A DNA stretch of 5,741 nt from Sphingobium sp. (GTDB lineage: Bacteria; Pseudomonadota; Alphaproteobacteria; Sphingomonadales; Sphingomonadaceae), in assembly GCA_020051025.1 (NCBI GenBank), contig JAGVJS010000134.1, positions 1 through 5,741 on the forward strand, given 5' to 3'. Below are positions 1 through 5,741 of the stretch, piece by piece. The position numbers and the translations under genes were made by a program. The notes beneath the pieces are model-generated. The model searched no databases. It was given only the letters and a program-made list of their open reading frames with translations, and was not told the DNA's origin. Positions within the stretch are counted from its first letter, which is position 1. The number at the start of each line of letters is the position of its first letter.

Positions 1-901
1 CGGCAAAGCCGCACAGCGCCGGCGCGGCGGCGGCAAAGCCCGCCTCCATGATGTTGAGGCCGCGTTCCTTGACCAGATAGATGGGGAACCAGGTGACGAA
101 GAAATAGGTCAGCACATTGATGCAATATTGGCCGAGATAGATGCCGAGCATCATCCGGTTTGCCAGCAATTGGCGGACATTGTGCCAGGTGAAGGTGGGC
201 GCGCGCCCGGCGACCGGACCGGCATCCTCCATATGGATGAGGCCGCCGCCCGCCTCGATATGCGCCAGTTCCGCTTCGTTGATCGCGGGATGGCGCGCCG
301 GGCTGTGGATGAAGCGCAGGAACAGCGCGGTGGCCACAAGCCCCAGCGCGCCCATCACCCAAAAGACCGATCGCCAGCCGAAGTCATGCACCAGCCAGCC
401 CATCAGTGGCGCGAAGGCGACCAGCGAGAAATATTGCGCGCTGTTGAAGATGGCGGACGCGGTGCCGCGTTCCGCGCCGGGGAACCAGGCGGCGACCAGC
501 CGGGCATTGCCGGGGAAGGAAGGGGCTTCGGCCGCGCCGACCAGAAAGCGCAGCGCGAACAGGCTGGCCACCACCGGCAGGCCGGCGATCAGGCCGACCG
601 TCCCCTGCATGGCGGTGAAGAGCGACCAGATGGCGATCGCGCCGGCATAGATTTTCTTGGTGCCGAACCGGTCGAGCAGGGCGCCGCCCGGTATCTGCGC
701 CAGCACATAGGCCCAGGCGAAGGCGGACAGGATGAAGCCGGTCTGCACCGGCGACAGGCCCAGTTCGCCGCTCGCGGCATTGCCCGCAATGGAAAAGGTT
801 GCGCGATCCGCATAGTTGATCGAGGTGATCAAAAAGATCAGCGCGATGATCCTGTATCGCACATGCGTGGGGGAAGGGGTGGGGCGGGCGGCCTGCGACA
901 A
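1..901 (-). CDS. MFS transporter, GudP/GarP/DgoT-like sugar-acid (anion:cation) symporter, C-terminus cut by window edge
   Basis: Inner-membrane major facilitator protein. The visible 300 residues follow E. coli GudP (glucarate) and its relatives closely: NYADRAT at 29-35 in TM1, the MFS motif-A region PGGALLDRFGTKK at 71-83 between TM2 and TM3, RFLVGAAEAPSFPGNAR at 118-134 in TM4, the FNSAQYF stretch in TM5, and GQYCIN...TYFFVTWFP in the second half. D32, R33 and E125 align with D46, R47 and E133 of DgoT, recalled as proton/substrate residues. The family is about 430-450 residues long, so roughly a third is missing beyond base 1. Start: TTG at 901-899, chosen because AGGAG lies 7 nt upstream and the resulting N-terminus (MSQAARP...) matches the length of the GudP leader before TM1; a later GTG (residue 14) has no comparable site. 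The gene is divergent from the receptor gene. The exact substrate is unknown: glucarate, galactarate, galactonate, hexuronate or another organic anion are all possible. The ACS-family call is firm. Confidence 0.93.
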   Translation of the reverse strand, partial: MSQAARPTPSPTHVRYRIIALIFLITSINYADRATFSIAGNAASGELGLSPVQTGFILSAFAWAYVLAQIPGGALLDRFGTKKIYAGAIAIWSLFTAMQGTVGLIAGLPVVASLFALRFLVGAAEAPSFPGNARLVAAWFPGAERGTASAIFNSAQYFSLVAFAPLMGWLVHDFGWRSVFWVMGALGLVATALFLRFIHSPARHPAINEAELAHIEAGGGLIHMEDAGPVAGRAPTFTWHNVRQLLANRMMLGIYLGQYCINVLTYFFVTWFPIYLVKERGLNIMEAGFAAAAPALCGFA

Positions 902-908
902 GTCTGCT

Positions 909-913
909 CTCCT
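909..913 (-). promoter_or_regulatory. Shine-Dalgarno site fixing the TTG start of the MFS gene
   Basis: On the minus strand AGGAG stands 7 nt before TTG at 901-899. The nearby ATG at 926 is in another reading frame and gives an unrelated translation, so this site decides the start. Confidence 0.7.
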
Positions 914-1012
914 GATGGCCGCCCATCTGCCGGGGCGATCGGAATGTTGAGACAGGAGGCTAGCCGGACGGAGGGCGATCGTCCAAGTCCAAAAGCGGCA
1001 TGATCCAGCCAT

Positions 1013-1025
1013 ATCTTGGCAAGAT
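1013..1025. promoter_or_regulatory. Candidate operator: perfect dyad ATCTTG-G-CAAGAT
   Basis: Two perfect 6-bp inverted arms flank one central base, 13 bp in all. The size and shape suit a dimeric helix-turn-helix repressor, for example of the GntR/FadR type often seen beside sugar-acid and amino-acid genes. It is centred at 1019, about 118 bp from the MFS start and 162 bp from the receptor start, in the shared control region. The regulator is not in the window and its family is inferred only from site geometry. Confidence 0.4.
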
Positions 1026-1053
1026 CATCTCTGGGCTACCGGTGTCTATCGTT

Positions 1054-1078
1054 GATCGGTGCAAGCTGTGCATTGATC
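1054..1078. promoter_or_regulatory. Candidate operator: 25-bp hyphenated dyad of GATC and TGCA blocks
   Basis: GATC (1054-1057), TGCA (1060-1063), TGCA (1069-1072) and GATC (1075-1078) are placed symmetrically around base 1066, with spacers of 2, 5 and 2 nt. Both tetramers are self-palindromic, so the array reads as an inverted repeat or as spaced half-sites. It lies closer to the receptor start than the 1013-1025 dyad. It may be a regulator site, or chance in a region with several GATC. Confidence 0.3.
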
Positions 1079-1180
1079 CATGCCGGATTGAGGTTGGCAT
1101 TTTCCGCTGGCCCGGCAGTATCCAGACAGAACCGATCCGGCACCATAGCCCGGACATGATGATGGGGAGTGAGAAAGGCC

Positions 1181-3970
1181 ATGAACGGCACCACCAACCG
1201 CTGCAAGGCGATTTTGAGCCTGACGACCGCAATCGCGACAATCGCGCTGGCGCCCCATGGACTGGCGCAGGCCGATCCGGTCGCGCCGCAGAATGACGCG
1301 CCGGTCGCGGATATCGTCGTCACCGGCTTTCGCGCCAGCCTGAACAATGCGCTGGCGATCAAGCGCAACGAAACCGCCACGGTCGATGCGATCAAGGCGG
1401 AGGATATCGCCGAATTTCCTGACCTGAACCTCGCGGAATCCTTGCAGCGTATTCCCGGCGTGGCGATCAGCCGCGTCAATGGCGAAGGCCGTAACATCTC
1501 CGTCCGCGGCCTTGGCCCGGAATATACCCGTGTCCGCATCAACGGCATGGAAGCGATCGGCACCAGCGGCGGCACCGACAATTCGGGCGGCGTGAACCGC
1601 GGCCGTGGTTTCGACTTCAACATCTTCTCGTCCGACCTGTTCAGCAACCTGTCGGTGCGCAAGACCGCGACTGCCGATGTGGAAGAAGGGTCGCTGGGCG
1701 GCACGGTCGACCTCCAGACCTCGCGCCCGCTCGACTATCGCAAGCCCACGGCGGTTCTCTCCGCCGCCGCCAGCTATAACGACCTGCGCCAGAAGACGAC
1801 ACCGCGCCTGTCCGGGCTGGTCGCGACCCAGACCGACGACGGCCGGTTCGGCGTGCTGCTCTCGGTCGCTTATGAAGAGCGGCGGATCAAGGAAGAAGGC
1901 GCCAATATCACCCGCTGGAGCTATGGCGGCTTCAATGGCGGGTTCAACGGCGCATCGACCCTGCCGGGCCAAACGATCGGCGAGATCAACGATGCCAATC
2001 CCGAAACGGCGCTGTATCATCCGCGCATTCCGGGGCTGGTCAGCTATGATATTTCGCAGAAGCGGCTGGGCGCTGCGGGATCGGTGCAGTTCAAGCCGAC
2101 TGATCGCACGCTGATCTCGATCGACGGTCTCTATTCGCGGCTGGACGGCACGCGCAAGGAAGCGCAGTTGCAGGCGATCAGCTTCAGCCGGTCGGGCAGC
2201 GGCAAGCCGCAAACGATCATCCGCGACGGCGTGGTGGACGGCAATAACAATATCGTCAGCGGCACATTCGACAATGTCGATCTGCGGTCCCAGTCGCGCT
2301 ACGACGTGCTGAAGACCGAATTTTATCAATTCACCGGATCGGTCGATCATCAGTTTACCGACCGGCTGAAATTCTTCGCCATGGGCGGATATGCGAGTTC
2401 GGAATTCACCAACCCGATCCAGACCACGGTGACGATCGACGCGATCAACACCGGCAATTTCCAATATGATTTCTCGACCCGCTTCCCCAACATCCAGCCG
2501 GGCGTGGACGTCGCCAATCCGGCGACCTGGAGCTTCATCAACGGCACGTCGGAAGTGCGCATCCGGCCGCAGAGCGTCAGCAACGCCTTCACCACGGCCA
2601 AGGGTCATCTGGAATGGGAAGCGATCGACGGCATCACCGTGAAGGCGGGGCTGGACTGGCGCAAGTTTGAATATGGATCGACCGAGCGCCGCCGCCTGTC
2701 GGGTGAAACCGTGGTCGCGCCGTTGACCGCCGCACAGCTGGCCGGCATGACCACGCTCTTTTCCGGTTTCGGCAAGGGGCTGAACGTGCCGGCCGGCACG
2801 CCCACCGCCTGGATCGTGCCCAATCTCGATGCCTTCATCACGCAGGGCGGCATCTATACCGACCCGCGCTATGCCACAGGCGGGATCGAAAATGCGACCG
2901 CGCGCGGCTCCTACATCAACGTAAAGGAGGAGGATGTCGGCGTCTGGGGCATGACCCAGTTCAATTTGCAGGATATTGCCGGCGTGCCGATCCGTGGCGA
3001 CATCGGCCTGCGCTATGTGAAGACCGACCAGTTCTCGACCGGCTATGCCAGCCAGGGGACGGCGATCAACCTGGTCACTGCCGACCGCAGCTACAAGCGC
3101 TGGCTGCCTTCGCTCAATCTGGTCGGCAACATCACCGATACGCTTCAGGTCCGCTTCGCCGCGGCCAAGACGCTGGCCCGCGCCGGCATTGCGTCGCTGA
3201 CGCCGGGCGGCAACCTCAACGTGTCGGGCGGGAACCGCACCTATAGTTCGGGTAATCCCGACCTGAAGCCGACCTCCTCGAAGAATCTGGACGTATCGGT
3301 CGAATGGTATCCGATGCCAGGCGCGATCTATGCCATTTCCGGCTTCCGCAAGGATATCGGCAGCTTCGCCCAGACGCTGAGCGTCGGCGTGCCCTATAGC
3401 AGTCTGGGCCTGCCGGACTCGCTGCTCGATGGCACGACCGCGTCGCCGAGCGACATCTTCATCGTCAGCCAGCCGGTCAATTCGGACGGCGGTATCCTCA
3501 AGGGCTTTGAAATCAACGTGCAGCAGCCCTTCAGCTTCCTGCCGGGCGTATTCGCCAATTTCGGGGTGATGGCCAACTATACCTATGTGACGTCGAACAT
3601 CGAATATCTGACCTCGGCGAACGGGGCGACGTCGGTGACGGCGCCGCTGGTCGGCCTGTCCAAGCAGGCGGCCAACGCCACCCTCTATTATGAGGACAAG
3701 AAGTTCCAGATTCGCGGGTCGGTGGCCTATCGGTCCAAATATCTGACCGCGGTGCCGGGGACGGAAGGCAATGCCTATAATGGCACCAACAGCACGCTCA
3801 ACGTCGACGCACAGGCCAGCTACAATCTGACCGAGAAGATGAAGATCAGTATCGAGGCGATCAACCTGACCGACACGAAGAACGACCAGTTCGTGGACGA
3901 GACCAACCGGCTCAACGTGCTGACCCACAGCGGTCGCCAGTTCAATTTCGGCGTACGTTACAGCTTCTAA
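1181..3970 (+). CDS. TonB-dependent outer-membrane receptor (Caulobacter/Xanthomonas/sphingomonad type)
   Basis: Active importer in the outer membrane, driven by TonB-ExbB-ExbD. It has 929 residues from ATG 1181. A Sec signal peptide (basic NRCK, hydrophobic core, cleavage near LAQA/D at 31-32) is followed by a TonB box-like DIVVTG at 44-49. The plug then shows IAEFPDLNLAESLQRIPGV, NISVRGLGPEYTRVRINGM and the late-plug EEGSLGGTVDLQTSRPLDY. The rest is a long 22-strand-type barrel with many alternating aromatic strands, ending in GRQFNFGVRYSF with the usual terminal Phe. No N-terminal STN signalling domain is present, so it is a transporter and not a transducer. Length and motifs fit the TIGR01782 type, used for oligosaccharides and other complex nutrients. 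Start: a GTG at 1169 would add four residues, but the purine-rich run GGGGAG abuts it, whereas that run sits 11 nt before ATG 1181. The gene is divergent from the MFS gene and has its own terminator. The substrate cannot be read from sequence. Confidence 0.95.
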   Translation: MNGTTNRCKAILSLTTAIATIALAPHGLAQADPVAPQNDAPVADIVVTGFRASLNNALAIKRNETATVDAIKAEDIAEFPDLNLAESLQRIPGVAISRVNGEGRNISVRGLGPEYTRVRINGMEAIGTSGGTDNSGGVNRGRGFDFNIFSSDLFSNLSVRKTATADVEEGSLGGTVDLQTSRPLDYRKPTAVLSAAASYNDLRQKTTPRLSGLVATQTDDGRFGVLLSVAYEERRIKEEGANITRWSYGGFNGGFNGASTLPGQTIGEINDANPETALYHPRIPGLVSYDISQKRLGAAGSVQFKPTDRTLISIDGLYSRLDGTRKEAQLQAISFSRSGSGKPQTIIRDGVVDGNNNIVSGTFDNVDLRSQSRYDVLKTEFYQFTGSVDHQFTDRLKFFAMGGYASSEFTNPIQTTVTIDAINTGNFQYDFSTRFPNIQPGVDVANPATWSFINGTSEVRIRPQSVSNAFTTAKGHLEWEAIDGITVKAGLDWRKFEYGSTERRRLSGETVVAPLTAAQLAGMTTLFSGFGKGLNVPAGTPTAWIVPNLDAFITQGGIYTDPRYATGGIENATARGSYINVKEEDVGVWGMTQFNLQDIAGVPIRGDIGLRYVKTDQFSTGYASQGTAINLVTADRSYKRWLPSLNLVGNITDTLQVRFAAAKTLARAGIASLTPGGNLNVSGGNRTYSSGNPDLKPTSSKNLDVSVEWYPMPGAIYAISGFRKDIGSFAQTLSVGVPYSSLGLPDSLLDGTTASPSDIFIVSQPVNSDGGILKGFEINVQQPFSFLPGVFANFGVMANYTYVTSNIEYLTSANGATSVTAPLVGLSKQAANATLYYEDKKFQIRGSVAYRSKYLTAVPGTEGNAYNGTNSTLNVDAQASYNLTEKMKISIEAINLTDTKNDQFVDETNRLNVLTHSGRQFNFGVRYSF

Positions 3971-3998
3971 CCCTCCCTTTCCCGAAGCACGCCGACCT

Positions 3999-4037
3999 GA
4001 CGCTGGTTGCCCCATGTGGCAGCCGGCGTCATTTTTT
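3999..4037 (+). terminator. Intrinsic terminator of the TonB receptor gene
   Basis: A 13-bp stem (3999-4011 with 4018-4030) contains only two G-U pairs, closes a 6-nt loop (CCATGT) and is followed by A and six T (4032-4037). It starts 28 bp after the receptor stop codon. This is a textbook rho-independent structure on the plus strand. Confidence 0.88.
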
Positions 4038-4057
4038 GTGGGGTAAGGAGGCCTTTG

Positions 4058-4150
4058 AAAAAAGCCGTTCGCCCTGAGCCTGTCGAAGGGCTGTTCTTTC
4101 TTTCAACGTGGGAAAGGAAAGCAGGGCTTCGACAGGCTCAGCCCGAACGG
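4058..4150 (-). terminator. Likely intrinsic terminator of the flavin dehydrogenase operon, built from the palindrome
   Basis: Transcripts arriving from the right pass the stop at 4169, then the palindrome, whose base (CCGTTCG/CGAACGG) is separated by one C from six T (complement of A4058-4063). The long helix is broken by two 2-nt mismatches and weakens towards the centre. It still holds 7-bp and 15-bp uninterrupted helices, enough for termination. The stop codon is 18 bp from the palindrome edge. Confidence 0.7.
4065..4150. repeat. 86-bp gapless imperfect palindrome made of two inverted copies of a sphingomonad-type repeat
   Basis: The left half (4065-4107) and the reverse complement of the right half (4150-4108) agree at 32 of 43 positions with no gaps, centred on ACGT (4106-4109). 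Each arm carries CCGTTCG followed by a small hairpin unit with the 11-nt loop GAGCCTGTCGA. The 5-bp stem of that unit is GCCCT/AGGGC in the left copy and GGGCT/AGCCC in the inverted right copy, so both stem sides changed together. From memory, close relatives of this CTTCGACAGGCTCAG unit are scattered between genes in sphingomonads and some other GC-rich bacteria, often as inverted pairs in convergent spacers. The pairing itself is seen directly. Confidence 0.85.
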
Positions 4151-4168
4151 TAGGGGAGTGGCTATTGG

Positions 4169-5299
4169 CTACTGCGCGAAGCGGGCGATATTATAGGGGG
4201 CCATCGGAATGTCGGTCGCGCCTTTCGCGATGATTTCCGCCATCGTTTCGCCCACGCCCGGCCCGATCTGGAAACCGGACCCCGAAAAGCCGAAGGCATA
4301 GTATAGCCCGCTGGTCGTTGCGCTTGGCCCCATCACCGGCTGGCTGTCGGGCAGATAGCCTTCGATCCCGGACCATACCCGGATGATGTTGAGCTTGCCC
4401 AGTTGCGGCGCCAGGCGGCGGATCTGCTTCAGCTGGCTCAGCGTATTTTGCGGTTCGACATAGGCGCGATACTGGTCGGGGAAGGAGGGGCCACGCGTAC
4501 TGCCGCCGAGCACGATATTGCCGCGCGCCACCTGCCGGAAATAGACCGTTTCCTCTTCCAGCGGCGTCATCACGCCGACGGCGGGAGGAATCGCATAGGG
4601 CACCGGTTCGGTTACGCTCATGTTCGGGCCGCGCGGCACGATCGGCACCGGCTCGCCAAACTGGCTGGACAGGGCATTGCCCCAGGCGCCGGCCGTCACC
4701 AGCAGGATCGGCGCGCGGAAGGTCCGCCCATCGGCCGCCGTGACGATGAAATCCTCGCCCACCTTCTGCGCGTCGACGATCTTCGTATTTTCATGCACCA
4801 TCGCGCCCAGCTTCTGCGCCGCGCGGGCGAAGGCGGGGGCGGCGAGGCGCGGATTGGCATGGCCGTCGGTCGGCGAATAGGAGCCGGCCAGCACATCGGG
4901 ACCGAAAAAGGGGAATCTGTCGCGCAGCGCATTGCCGCTCAGCAGTTCGAGGTCGAGCCCCTCCAGCCGCGCCTTGTCGGCATAATCCTCCATTGCGCCG
5001 ACCAGTTCGGGCCGCTCGCGATAGCAGACGCGGATATGGCCGGACTGGAGATACTCCACATCCGCGCCCAGCAATTCGCGCGACTTGCGCCAGATGGCAA
5101 TGGCGCGATTGGCGAGCGGGAGCTGGTGGAAACCGCGTCCCTGCCGCCGGACATTGCCGAAATTGGTGCCGCTCGCCTGCCGTCCGATCAGGTCGGTTTC
5201 CAGCAGCGTGACGGACAGGCCATGCCCGCGCAGGAACAGCGCGGCCGATGATCCCATCAGCCCGCCACCCACGATGATGACGTCGCTGGCTCCGCTCAT
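4169..5299 (-). CDS. FAD-dependent oxidoreductase, DAO family, HcnC/OoxB-like (beta) subunit
   Basis: A 376-residue flavoenzyme that probably oxidises the C-N bond of an amino, imino or N-substituted amino acid and passes electrons to a partner subunit. The N-terminal Rossmann fold has VIIVGGGLMG at 7-16 and the ribose-binding acid E34 closing LLE. ASGTNFGNVRRQGR at 42-55 is the flavin-contact segment typical of the octopine-oxidase/HcnC group. SPTDGHANP marks the middle of the substrate domain. GIEGYLPDSQPVMGPS (from about 311) and GFSGSGFQIGPGVGE at 337-351 form the C-terminal FAD-binding end. Length suits OoxB and D-hydroxyproline dehydrogenase beta subunits; sarcosine oxidase beta and glycine oxidase are more distant relatives. 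Start: ATG 5299, overlapping the upstream gene's stop as ATGA, with GGAG 7 nt before it; reading farther upstream in this frame gives unrelated sequence that is the other gene's shadow. No signal peptide, so cytoplasmic or loosely membrane-associated. Substrate not determined. Confidence 0.9.
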   Translation of the reverse strand: MSGASDVIIVGGGLMGSSAALFLRGHGLSVTLLETDLIGRQASGTNFGNVRRQGRGFHQLPLANRAIAIWRKSRELLGADVEYLQSGHIRVCYRERPELVGAMEDYADKARLEGLDLELLSGNALRDRFPFFGPDVLAGSYSPTDGHANPRLAAPAFARAAQKLGAMVHENTKIVDAQKVGEDFIVTAADGRTFRAPILLVTAGAWGNALSSQFGEPVPIVPRGPNMSVTEPVPYAIPPAVGVMTPLEEETVYFRQVARGNIVLGGSTRGPSFPDQYRAYVEPQNTLSQLKQIRRLAPQLGKLNIIRVWSGIEGYLPDSQPVMGPSATTSGLYYAFGFSGSGFQIGPGVGETMAEIIAKGATDIPMAPYNIARFAQ

Positions 5300-5310
5300 T
5301 GCTCTTCTCC
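5296..5310 (-). promoter_or_regulatory. ATGA stop/start overlap with ribosome binding site between the two dehydrogenase subunits
   Basis: The alpha-subunit stop TGA (5298-5296) shares bases with the beta-subunit ATG (5299-5297). GGAG at 5310-5307 lies 7 nt before that ATG. This layout indicates translational coupling and roughly equal production of the two proteins. Confidence 0.8.
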
Positions 5311-5741
5311 GATCGCGATGGTCAGCGGCTTGACCGGCGCCTGCCCGCGCAAACGGCCGACCTGCTCGACCGGCACGCCCGCTTCGGCAGCGATCAGTTC
5401 GGCGGCGGCGAGACCGCAATAACGGCCCTGACAACGGCCCATGCCGACGCGGCTGAACGCCTTGGCCCGGTTGGCTTCCTTCGCGCCCGTTTCGCGCATC
5501 ACGCCACGCAGGTCGCCCGCGGTCACGCCTTCGCAGCGGCACAGGATCGCATCATCGGGCAGCTTTGCGGCCTGTTCCGCAGGCCATGGAAAGGCCTTGC
5601 TCAACCCGCGCGCGAATTTGGCATAGTTGGCGACATCGCCGCGCAGGCTCGCCATCTCGCCCTTGTCCACCGGGAGGCCAAGGTCGGTCAGCGCAGCCAG
5701 TGCGGCCAGCCGTCCGCTCGCTTCGGCCGATCGCGCGCCCA
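5296..5741 (-). CDS. HcnB/OoxA-like (alpha) dehydrogenase subunit with BFD-type [2Fe-2S] domain, N-terminus beyond window
   Basis: The reading frame is open to the right edge; 147 residues are visible. It begins in GARSAEASGRLAALAAL, which matches the segment just after the second dinucleotide-binding motif of FAD/NAD(P)-type oxidoreductases, where an arginine-rich helix follows the flavin site. The GTG at 5670 is an internal valine codon, not a start. The C-terminal half is a BFD-like iron-sulfur domain: CRC, 33 residues, then CQGRYC within GMGRCQGRYCG, giving four cysteine ligands (CxC-x33-Cx4C) with the CQGR signature also found in GlpA and HcnB. Such proteins are normally about 450-480 residues, so some 300 lie outside. 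Known relatives pair with the HcnC/OoxB protein, exactly the next gene here, and the 4-bp overlap supports one complex. The role is probably electron transfer from the beta subunit toward the respiratory chain. Family call firm; substrate unknown. Confidence 0.9.
   Translation of the reverse strand, partial: GARSAEASGRLAALAALTDLGLPVDKGEMASLRGDVANYAKFARGLSKAFPWPAEQAAKLPDDAILCRCEGVTAGDLRGVMRETGAKEANRAKAFSRVGMGRCQGRYCGLAAAELIAAEAGVPVEQVGRLRGQAPVKPLTIAIGEEQ

Larger units (their letters stand above)
902..1180. promoter_or_regulatory. Divergent intergenic control region between MFS and TonB receptor genes
   Basis: This 279-bp spacer separates two genes that start outward in opposite directions, so it should hold both promoters and any shared operator. 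I see no convincing coding capacity. Two dyads (1013-1025 and 1054-1078) are listed separately. A looser pair TGCCGG (1081-1086) and CCGGCA (1112-1117) is 25 bp apart and could form a weak hairpin in the receptor leader. No -35/-10 pair close enough to consensus to call was found; alphaproteobacterial promoters are often poor matches. Confidence 0.6.

Noticed and set aside
128..1003. A plus-strand open frame of 291 codons over the MFS gene
   Set aside because: The product is compositionally biased and featureless, while the minus strand gives a clear GudP-like protein in the same bases.
902..1180. Possible CRISPR, tRNA, riboswitch or small gene in the divergent spacer
   Set aside because: No regularly spaced repeats, no cloverleaf and no conserved aptamer pattern were found, and short frames here lack ribosome sites and recognisable products.
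2922..2954. AAAGGAGG followed by ATG 2934 inside the receptor gene, resembling an internal translation start
   Set aside because: The ATG is out of frame and opens only six codons (MSASGA) before TGA. The purine run simply encodes Lys-Glu-Glu-Asp in the receptor.
1046..4015. A 989-codon open frame on the minus strand across the whole receptor gene
   Set aside because: Its translation is low-complexity, rich in R/A/D/G/H, and lacks recognisable domains. It is the usual antisense shadow of a GC-rich gene; the plus-strand receptor has a signal peptide, plug and barrel motifs.
5300..5542. N-terminal extension of the beta-subunit frame upstream of 5299
   Set aside because: The extra residues (MPLRRRDRGRP...) are out-of-frame reading of the [2Fe-2S] domain of the upstream gene. 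The ATGA overlap and the Rossmann motif at residue 7 fix the start at 5299.
5296..5670. A free-standing 124-residue BFD-like ferredoxin starting at GTG 5670
   Set aside because: The frame stays open and family-like (GARSAEASGRLAALAAL) to the window edge, so this is the C-terminal end of a larger HcnB/OoxA-type protein.

Overview
The window is GC-rich DNA with strong third-position G/C bias. It most likely comes from an alphaproteobacterium of the sphingomonad group (Sphingobium/Sphingomonas/Novosphingobium-like). The basis is the type of TonB-dependent receptor (long Caulobacter/Xanthomonas/sphingomonad style), the codon usage, and an intergenic repeat built on GAGCCTGTCGA, a motif I associate with these genomes. 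The taxonomic call is inference from style, not from a marker gene.

Layout, left to right: (1) 1-901, minus strand, the N-terminal 300 residues of a major facilitator (MFS) anion:cation symporter of the GudP/GarP/DgoT sugar-acid type, cut by the window edge. (2) 902-1180, a divergent control region with two dyad-symmetric candidate operators. (3) 1181-3970, plus strand, a complete TonB-dependent outer-membrane receptor of about 929 residues. (4) 3971-4168, a convergent intergenic spacer holding a clear intrinsic terminator for the receptor, then an 86-bp gapless imperfect palindrome whose minus-strand exit is followed by six T, making it a likely terminator for the genes coming from the right. 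(5) 4169-5299, minus strand, a complete FAD-dependent oxidoreductase of the DAO/HcnC/OoxB type. (6) 5296-5741, minus strand, the C-terminal 147 residues of an HcnB/OoxA-type partner subunit with a BFD-like [2Fe-2S] domain. It overlaps the next gene by 4 bp and runs off the right edge.

Working model: the receptor brings a substrate across the outer membrane, the MFS protein carries a small organic anion across the inner membrane, and the two-subunit flavo-iron-sulfur dehydrogenase oxidises a C-N bond in an amino, imino or opine-like acid. The receptor and MFS genes share one divergent control region. The dehydrogenase genes form a separate, convergent operon that starts outside the window, so a shared substrate is suggested only by proximity. 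Substrate candidates such as hydroxyproline (D-hydroxyproline dehydrogenase type), opines and sugar acids cannot be separated from this sequence alone.
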